Below are positions 1-4,932 of a stretch of 9,801 nt of DNA, piece after piece. The stretch is from Gammaproteobacteria bacterium. GTDB lineage: Bacteria > Pseudomonadota > Gammaproteobacteria > GCA-001735895. The translations under genes and the position numbers were made by a program. Below the pieces are notes generated by a model. The model had not been told where the DNA came from and made no database searches. It saw nothing but the letters and a program-made list of their open reading frames with translations. How positions within the stretch are numbered: position 1 is the stretch's first letter; the number at the start of each line of letters is the position of its first letter. The stretch lies in contig JAOUJX010000133.1 of assembly GCA_029882955.1 (NCBI GenBank), positions 1 to 9,801 of the forward strand. Reading direction: 5' to 3'.

Positions 1-1326
1 ATCAGGCTTTTTCTCCAGCATTTTAATAATAATACGATCCACGCTTTCGCCGATTGAATCATTAATGGAGGATGGTGGATCAGCCGCCCGGGTGATGTGT
101 TGCGCCATTACCGCAGCGGTGTCACCCTGAAAGGGCAGTTCGCCGGTAACCATCTGGTACATCGTAATACCGAGCGAATAAATATCAGAACGCGAATCGA
201 TAGCCTCACCGGCTGCCTGCTCCGGGCTCATATAGGCCGGAGAACCGAGAACCAGTCCATGTGCCGTTTTAATCGTGGTGGAATGATGCTTTGCTATGCC
301 AAAATCGGTGATGCGATAGGAACCATCATCTGCGAACAAAATATTTTCTGGCTTGATATCTCGATGAACAAATCCTTTTTCGTGAGCAAATCCCAGACCG
401 GATGCGATACCTTTGACGATTTCAACGCTTTCATTTATCTCCATACATCCAGATTCTTCAATTCTACTTTTCAGGGTTCCAGCGGTGAGTAACTCCATCA
501 CTATCCAGAAACGCCCGTTTTCTTCAAGTAAATCATAAACCGGTAAAATACAGGGGTGACTCAGCAAAGCCAGCGCTTTGGCCTCTACCTTGAATCGCTC
601 CGCCTGCGCCTCGTCCTGGACCAGGTCTTCCAGCAATTCCTTCATTGCAACTTTTCGACCCAACACCATGTCCTCGGCCTGATAAACCACACCGGAACCA
701 CCGCTCGCCAGCGCCCGATCGATGCGATAACGTTGATTGACCCCAATATATCGAACTTTTTTCGCTGCCTTTTTGACCACCCTGGTTTTTCCTGTGTCGG
801 TTGCAGACTCCAGCACCGGACTGTTGTCTTCCGGCGTTGACAACCGTAGTCGAAGACTATTGGCAACCTCTAACAATCTTTTCGACAGCGGAGGATTGCT
901 GCCCCTAACCTCTTGAGATTGCTCAATTAACTGTAGAGATTTCTGCTCTGCCTGCTTGATGCTTTCGGGCAGATCAAGCACCAGGATAATTAAGGCGATG
1001 GTTAAACCCACGCCCCAGAACAAAATCATTAACTGGGAATAACGACTATCTCGCAGGGCTTCCAGTTCCCTCAACGCTGGTGAATTCAATAAGTTCGCCA
1101 TCGTATTCTGAAATGAATCCCGGTCCAGCGGATAGAGGTAATCGACAATAGCCTGACTTAGCGGCGCAGAAAAAATAACCATAAAAATCAGTCCAGCAAT
1201 CAGATACATCCTTTCTCTGCTGAGCTTTAATAACCAGAATTTCAATAGTTCGGGCTTACGAATCACCCGGGGTAGCGGTGTTGCCGCAGTGATTAGGGTC
1301 ATACAATGTTGCTGAATTTTATTCAT
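1..1326 (-). CDS. Membrane-anchored PknB-type Ser/Thr protein kinase (3' end missing)
   Basis: The frame is open from ATG at 1326-1324 to the left edge, giving 442 residues with no stop. Hydrophobic segments near residues 41-63 and 98-119 form a probable transmembrane hairpin with a short external loop. A linker follows (about 120-198, with a basic run at 180-192), then a kinase domain from about 200. Visible kinase elements are a glycine loop ASGGSGVVY (first glycine of GxGxxG is Ala), VAMK with K229, helix-C glutamate E248, HRDIKPEN at 321-328 (catalytic D323), DFG at 341-343, SPE at 367-369 and D381. The window cuts the protein near subdomain XI, so only the end of the kinase fold and any C-terminal part are missing. 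By family it phosphorylates Ser/Thr on cytoplasmic proteins; the substrate is unknown. Its ATG overlaps the SRAP stop (ATGA), so the two are probably co-transcribed and translationally coupled. Anchor before kinase is the reverse of classical PknB. Confidence 0.9.
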   Translation of the reverse strand, partial: MNKIQQHCMTLITAATPLPRVIRKPELLKFWLLKLSRERMYLIAGLIFMVIFSAPLSQAIVDYLYPLDRDSFQNTMANLLNSPALRELEALRDSRYSQLMILFWGVGLTIALIILVLDLPESIKQAEQKSLQLIEQSQEVRGSNPPLSKRLLEVANSLRLRLSTPEDNSPVLESATDTGKTRVVKKAAKKVRYIGVNQRYRIDRALASGGSGVVYQAEDMVLGRKVAMKELLEDLVQDEAQAERFKVEAKALALLSHPCILPVYDLLEENGRFWIVMELLTAGTLKSRIEESGCMEINESVEIVKGIASGLGFAHEKGFVHRDIKPENILFADDGSYRITDFGIAKHHSTTIKTAHGLVLGSPAYMSPEQAAGEAIDSRSDIYSLGITMYQMVTGELPFQGDTAAVMAQHITRAADPPSSINDSIGESVDRIIIKMLEKKPD

Positions 1327-1973
1327 CTATCTATCCGCTCTATCAAATCTCGACCTTCGTGACGCGAATTATTCACCGCCATACTCACCGCATAGTACTG
1401 ATAAGGTGATGGAGCAGAAGTAATCATCGCAGCCGCCACATCTGTTTGTTCGGATCGACAATCCAGCCACTGCGCGTAATTTTCGACCGCAATTATCACC
1501 GGCATTCTGGTATGTATATCAAGCATCGCGCCACTCGCCTCGGTGGTAATAATCGCACAGGACTGAATCTGGTTACCCTCGGCATCTTGCCACAGCTCCC
1601 AGATACCCGCCATAGAAAACAGGCCATGATCAACATGGCAACAATAGGGTTGCCTGAGACCCTTTTCACTACGCCATTCATAAAACCCATTGGCAGGGAT
1701 TAAACAACGCCGCCTTTTAAAAGCCTGTCGAAACGATGGCTTTTCTGCCACCGTCTCCGCACGGGCATTGAACATTCGATTCCCCATCGTTAAATCTTTA
1801 GCCCAGGATGGAATCAGTCCCCACCGAAAAAATGTGAGTTCGGAACCAGTCCTGGCTAACACCGGTGTCGTCGGCGCGATATTATACCGGGGTGAAAAGA
1901 TATCGGGAGGCGGTGCATTGTAATGTTCGGCAATGTCACCGGCTGGTATATCGAGGAAGAAGCGTCCGCACAT
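1323..1973 (-). CDS. SRAP domain protein (YedK/HMCES family), abasic-site DNA-protein crosslinker
   Basis: This 216-residue protein is complete and about the usual length of bacterial SRAP proteins (E. coli YedK is about 222). It starts MCGRF, so Cys2 becomes the N-terminal nucleophile after Met removal. The other family residues are visible: N69 in NARAE, E99 in GFYEW and H154 in HTRMPVI. N69, E99 and H154 are each offset by six from YedK N75, E105 and H160, which supports an intact active site. Also seen are RYNIAPT (29-35) and WGLIPSWAKD (51-60). Known family role: the protein forms a thiazolidine crosslink with abasic sites in single-stranded DNA, shielding them from cleavage. The start is fixed by the need for Cys2; no strong Shine-Dalgarno sequence precedes it. 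The stop overlaps the kinase start by four bases. Confidence 0.93.
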   Translation of the reverse strand: MCGRFFLDIPAGDIAEHYNAPPPDIFSPRYNIAPTTPVLARTGSELTFFRWGLIPSWAKDLTMGNRMFNARAETVAEKPSFRQAFKRRRCLIPANGFYEWRSEKGLRQPYCCHVDHGLFSMAGIWELWQDAEGNQIQSCAIITTEASGAMLDIHTRMPVIIAVENYAQWLDCRSEQTDVAAAMITSAPSPYQYYAVSMAVNNSRHEGRDLIERIDR

Positions 1974-2003
1974 AACTTTAATAAAGAATAAAAATTTGGA
2001 TCC

Positions 2004-2016
2004 GTTTACACTAAAC
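2004..2016. repeat. Short inverted repeat in divergent spacer
   Basis: GTTTA, 3-bp centre CAC, TAAAC: a perfect 5-bp-arm palindrome about 30 bases upstream of the SRAP start. Its position would suit an operator, but arms this short in A+T-rich DNA arise by chance. Confidence 0.3.
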
Positions 2017-2108
2017 TCGGTCAGGTTTTAACATAGTTTGGAGGGCTATAAAAACCGATTCACTTAAATAAATGACTACTGTCTCAATATTCACAACTCA
2101 TACACATG

Positions 2109-2136
2109 TTGTACCTGTCCATCAGGCGTGTAATAT
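2109..2136 (+). promoter_or_regulatory. Weak candidate promoter for the MHYT-LytTR gene
   Basis: TTGTAC and TAATAT are separated by 16 bp and match the sigma-70 boxes at about 3/6 and 4/6. The distance to the ATG at 2170 leaves a leader of about 25 bases. The match is poor, and the gene might depend on an activator or use another site. Confidence 0.25.
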
Positions 2137-2169
2137 AGCCACTAGTAAGTATATTAAAATCGAATTTCT

Positions 2170-3300
2170 ATGACGTACAGCTTTGACCCAATACTGGTGA
2201 TTTTCTCAATCATCGTATCCGTAGTGGGCGCCTACACCTGCTTCGATCTGGTGATTAAAATCCGCACCGGCGATCAAACGGTAAACAGAAAACTGTTAGT
2301 AGGCGCGTCCTTTGCGATTGGCGGAAGCATCTGGTCAATGCATTTTGTCGCCATGCTGGCATTAAACCTGCCGATAGTAATCCAGTATGACGTACTCCTC
2401 ACACTGATTTCCGGCCTGGTATCGGTGTTGATGACCGCAGTCGCGCTACTCATCGTCTCTTCGGCAGCTTACGACCTCCGGCGCACACTGATCGCCGGGG
2501 CAATCATGGGACTGGGAATATCAAGTATGCATTATATCGGTATGTCAGCGATTCGAGGTAATTGTGACCTGACTTATTCGACTTTGTGGGTATTCACTTC
2601 GATTGCTATCGGTATGGGCGCCTCCACTGCGTCACTCTGGTCGGCGACTCAGTTGCGTGGCGTCTGGCGAAGAATTGTGGCGGCACTGGTAATGGGCGTA
2701 TCGATATCGGGCGTACACTATACCGGTATGGCTGGAACCAGCTTCCTGCCACTGGATAAAGCTCTGGAATATTCTCAACCCATTTTTAGCCCCTTTAGCC
2801 TGGGTCTTACCACAGCAGTCGCTACTTTTATTATTCTGGGCTGGACACTGTTAACGCTGATGCCCGAACCCCAGGCTGTCAGTCATGGCTCAGCATCTTC
2901 GGCACCCGATAAAGCGGCGTTGGAATCAACTACAGAGACTGAAAGTGCAGATAAGCAGGCAGATTTCCATATCGACAAATTGCCCGTTCAAAAAAACCAG
3001 AGAACCTATTTCGTCTATTTCGCGGATATTGTCAGCGTGACCTCTGATGGTCATTATACAACCGTGCATACTAAAGACGGTGAAAGTCACTTCTGCAACC
3101 ATTCTCTCAGCCAGGTGGAAGAAGAATTGAATTCACCGGACTTTTTACGCGTCCATCGCCGCCATATCATCAATTTGCATCACGTCGAAAGCTTTGAGCG
3201 ACAGCACGATAAAGGACTAGTCTTTTCACACGGTGGCGAGCAACCAATCCCGGTCAGCCGTACCAATATCAGTAAACTGCAGGAAGCACTGGGTATTTAA
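2170..3300 (+). CDS. MHYT-LytTR membrane sensor/transcription regulator, CoxC/CoxH-like
   Basis: This 376-residue protein has an N-terminal MHYT sensor with about seven transmembrane helices (roughly 7-29, 42-65, 74-97, 107-127, 137-157, 168-188, 209-231). The repeated signatures are MHFVAM (57-62), MHYIGM (120-125) and VHYTGM (182-187), so Val replaces the first Met in the third copy; the His and final Met remain. A polar linker (232-272) leads to a LytTR DNA-binding domain at about 275-374 (YFADIVSVTSDGHYTTVHT, then FLRVHRRHIINLHHV). MHYT modules were proposed to bind copper and sense a gas such as CO, O2 or NO. CoxC and CoxH of the O. carboxidovorans cox cluster share this architecture. 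Its place directly before coxM makes it the likely regulator of the CO dehydrogenase operon; CO sensing is inferred. The start gives the expected short N-terminus before helix 1, but has no clear Shine-Dalgarno sequence. CoxC and CoxH cannot be told apart by eye, so no symbol is given. Confidence 0.9.
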   Translation: MTYSFDPILVIFSIIVSVVGAYTCFDLVIKIRTGDQTVNRKLLVGASFAIGGSIWSMHFVAMLALNLPIVIQYDVLLTLISGLVSVLMTAVALLIVSSAAYDLRRTLIAGAIMGLGISSMHYIGMSAIRGNCDLTYSTLWVFTSIAIGMGASTASLWSATQLRGVWRRIVAALVMGVSISGVHYTGMAGTSFLPLDKALEYSQPIFSPFSLGLTTAVATFIILGWTLLTLMPEPQAVSHGSASSAPDKAALESTTETESADKQADFHIDKLPVQKNQRTYFVYFADIVSVTSDGHYTTVHTKDGESHFCNHSLSQVEEELNSPDFLRVHRRHIINLHHVESFERQHDKGLVFSHGGEQPIPVSRTNISKLQEALGI

Positions 3301-3360
3301 GTCGATGACACACCGACCTGAACCCGACCATCAATAATCTTTTTACCCTGAATTTATCGC

Positions 3361-3446
3361 ATTTCGTGCAATAGACGCGTATTTCGTGCAATCCAGTTTC
3401 AATTCATGCATGTAAAACCCGCTTGGTGCAAATTCAATTGTTGCAC
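3361..3446 (+). repeat. Four direct repeats at exact 20-bp spacing plus an inverted fifth core (probable LytTR operator)
   Basis: Ten-base units start at 3361 (ATTTCGTGCA), 3381 (ATTTCGTGCA), 3401 (AATTCATGCA) and 3421 (GCTTGGTGCA). The first two are identical over 12 bases including the following AT. The third matches the first at 8/10 and the fourth at 7/10, and all share TT at positions 3-4 and TGCA at 7-10. A reversed core TTGCAC (3441-3446) pairs with GTGCAA (3426-3431). LytTR proteins classically bind direct repeats of about 9 bp separated by about 12 bp, i.e. roughly two helical turns, which fits this period. Assignment to the neighbouring MHYT-LytTR protein is inference. Confidence 0.7.
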
Positions 3447-3466
3447 TGACAGTCCACCTTTTATTA

Positions 3467-3494
3467 TTGAGCCCTATCGTTAAAACGATATATA
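3467..3494 (+). promoter_or_regulatory. Candidate sigma-70 promoter of the cox operon
   Basis: TTGAGC (3467-3472), a 16-bp spacer and TATATA (3489-3494) resemble -35 and -10 boxes. A transcript would begin near 3500, leaving a leader of about 35 bases before coxM. The repeat array ends about 20 bp upstream of the -35 box, a usual place for an activator. The match is by eye only. Confidence 0.5.
3475..3490. repeat. Inverted repeat between the -35 and -10 boxes
   Basis: TATCGTT-AA-AACGATA is a perfect palindrome with 7-bp arms and a 2-bp centre. It fills the spacer of the candidate promoter and touches the -10 box. A protein bound here would block or remodel the promoter, so it is a candidate operator for a second regulator distinct from the direct-repeat binder. 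Confidence 0.5.
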
Positions 3495-3536
3495 CGCCCA
3501 TAAAAGAAAACTATTACAATATTTGGAGGCTCGACA

Positions 3537-4406
3537 ATGATACCCCCGTCGTTTCAATACCACGCCCCGAGTTCGGTCGATGATGCTATCTCGATTCTGA
3601 CTCAATATGGCGACGAAGCAAAAATACTAGCCGGCGGTCACAGCCTGCTGCCGATGATGAAGTTACGCTTCGCCGAACCCGAACATCTGGTTGATATCAA
3701 CAATATCGACTCTTTGAAAGGCATTCGCGAAGAAAACGGCATGATCGTCATCGGTGCGATGACTTCCGAGAGCGCATTAATTGCCTCCGCTTTGCTGCAG
3801 GAAAAATGCCCGTTACTACCCGAGGCGGCGAAATTGATTGCCGATCCCCAGGTGCGTAATCGAGGCACTATCGGTGGCGATATCGCACACGGTGATCCGG
3901 GTAACGACCACCCGGCATTAATGCTGGCCCTCGACGCCCGTTTTACCCTGGTTGGACCAAACGGTTCGCGCGAAGTTGAAGCCAGCGATTTTTTCCTCGG
4001 CACATTTTACACCGCATTAGAGGCCGACGAAATCATGACCGAAATTCGTATCGCGCCACAGGCTGCTAACACCGGCGCGAGCTACCATAAGCTAAAACGC
4101 AAAACGGGCGACTTCGCAACCGCTGCGGCTGCGGTTGTCATCGAAATGTCGGGCGATACCTGCCAGAGCGCACGGATCAGTTTAACCAACCTGGCAGCGA
4201 CTGCTTTTCGTGCCACCGAAGCAGAAGCCGTTTTAGTCGGCCAGACGATCAGTGATGAGTTAATCAAGCAGGCCGCCGCCAAAGTTATGGAGGCTTGCGA
4301 TCCAGCAGAAGACTTGCGCGGAGACGCCGAGTATAAAACACATATGGGCGGTGAAATGACTCGCAGAGCCATAAAAGACGCGATCAAACGCGCCGGGGGA
4401 AACTAA
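3537..4406 (+). CDS. coxM: CO dehydrogenase medium subunit CoxM (FAD-binding)
   Basis: This 289-residue protein is the flavoprotein subunit of the heterotrimeric CO dehydrogenase, which accepts electrons from the CoxS iron-sulfur clusters onto FAD for delivery to the respiratory chain. The two FAD pyrophosphate-binding motifs stand at AGGHS 32-36 and TIGG 111-114, the same positions reported for O. carboxidovorans CoxM. Other family marks are LPMMKLRFAEPEHLVDI (38-54), the RNRGTIGGD segment, and KLKRKTGDFA in the second half, followed by the C-terminal CO_deh_flav_C-type region. Length matches the family (about 288). GGAGG at 3525-3529 gives a strong ribosome-binding site. Only one base separates the stop from the coxS ATG, so the two are probably translationally coupled. 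The MSL order and the CoxL signature make CO dehydrogenase far more likely than another xanthine-oxidase-family enzyme. Confidence 0.95.
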   Translation: MIPPSFQYHAPSSVDDAISILTQYGDEAKILAGGHSLLPMMKLRFAEPEHLVDINNIDSLKGIREENGMIVIGAMTSESALIASALLQEKCPLLPEAAKLIADPQVRNRGTIGGDIAHGDPGNDHPALMLALDARFTLVGPNGSREVEASDFFLGTFYTALEADEIMTEIRIAPQAANTGASYHKLKRKTGDFATAAAAVVIEMSGDTCQSARISLTNLAATAFRATEAEAVLVGQTISDELIKQAAAKVMEACDPAEDLRGDAEYKTHMGGEMTRRAIKDAIKRAGGN

Positions 4407-4407
4407 C

Positions 4408-4893
4408 ATGGCAAAAACACAACTCAGCTTCAATTTAAATGGTCAGGACGTCGATGTTCTGGTCGAACCTCGCGAACTGCTCATCCACGTTCTACGCGAG
4501 CAACTGATGCAAACCGGCGCCCATATCGGCTGCGAAACCAGTCACTGTGGTGCCTGCACAGTCGATATTAATGGTCAATCTGTCAAGTCCTGTACCTTCC
4601 TGGCCGTTCAGGCCCAGGGAGCAGAGGTGATGACAGTTGAAGGCCTGGCCTCCGGTGGTGAATTACATCCGCTGCAAGCCGCGTTTATGGAAGAGCATGG
4701 TCTACAGTGCGGTTTTTGCACACCGGGAATGCTGATGCGCGGATATCGTTTTCTACAGGAAAACCCGAATCCCAGCGAAGACGATATTCGCCAGGGTATG
4801 GCCGGTAACCTGTGCCGTTGCACCGGATATCAGAATATCATCAAATCAATTCAAAAAGCCGCGGCAGACATCAACGCTGCCGATAACGCATAA
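4408..4893 (+). CDS. coxS: CO dehydrogenase small subunit CoxS (2 x [2Fe-2S])
   Basis: This 161-residue iron-sulfur subunit passes electrons from the Mo-Cu site to FAD. The N-terminal plant-ferredoxin-like domain has C42, C47, C50 and C62 (GCETSHCGAC, then KSCT). The C-terminal helical domain has C101, C104, C136 and C138 (CGFCTPGM and CRCTGYQNI). All eight ligands are present at the family spacing, and length is close to that of other CoxS proteins (about 160-166). No signal peptide is seen, consistent with a cytoplasmic enzyme. GGGGGA at 4395-4400, inside the end of coxM, supplies the ribosome-binding site seven bases before the ATG. A 39-base gap precedes coxL. Sequence alone would fit any small subunit of the xanthine oxidase family; the neighbours decide the name. 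Confidence 0.95.
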   Translation: MAKTQLSFNLNGQDVDVLVEPRELLIHVLREQLMQTGAHIGCETSHCGACTVDINGQSVKSCTFLAVQAQGAEVMTVEGLASGGELHPLQAAFMEEHGLQCGFCTPGMLMRGYRFLQENPNPSEDDIRQGMAGNLCRCTGYQNIIKSIQKAAADINAADNA

Positions 4894-4932
4894 CCGAAAG
4901 CAGATAACTAATAGAATTCGAGGAGAATAATT

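Larger units (their letters stand above)
1974..2169. other. Divergent intergenic region between SRAP and MHYT-LytTR genes
   Basis: This A+T-rich spacer must hold the promoters for the SRAP-kinase pair (leftward) and the MHYT-LytTR gene (rightward). A weak rightward candidate is TTGTAC (2109-2114), a 16-bp gap and TAATAT (2131-2136). No convincing leftward promoter could be picked by eye. A short inverted repeat GTTTA-cac-TAAAC lies at 2004-2016 and could be an operator, but it is only 5 bp per arm. No RNA gene or additional coding frame is evident. Confidence 0.5.
3301..3536 (+). promoter_or_regulatory. Control region upstream of coxMSL
   Basis: This 236-base spacer lies between the LytTR regulator and coxM. 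The first 60 bases show no terminator for the regulator gene, so read-through into coxM remains possible. Bases 3361-3446 hold a phased repeat array, 3467-3494 a candidate promoter with an inverted repeat inside it, and 3525-3529 the coxM ribosome-binding site GGAGG, seven bases before the ATG. No small coding frame is apparent. Confidence 0.7.

Noticed and set aside
97..840. Plus-strand open frames of 131 and 94 codons
   Set aside because: They lie antisense to a continuous kinase frame with HRD, DFG and other kinase motifs, have no recognisable domains, and no sensible ribosome-binding sites.
2127..2134. CGTGTAAT, a near copy of the coxM-upstream core CGTGCAAT, possibly for autoregulation of the MHYT-LytTR gene
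   Set aside because: It is a single copy with no partner 20 bp away, and an 8-base match with one difference is expected by chance.
3424..3446. Sigma-54 promoter (GG...TTGCA) upstream of coxM
   Set aside because: The GG (3425-3426) and GC (3443-3444) elements are 18 bases apart instead of 12, and the bases are better explained by the phased repeats and the inverted core.
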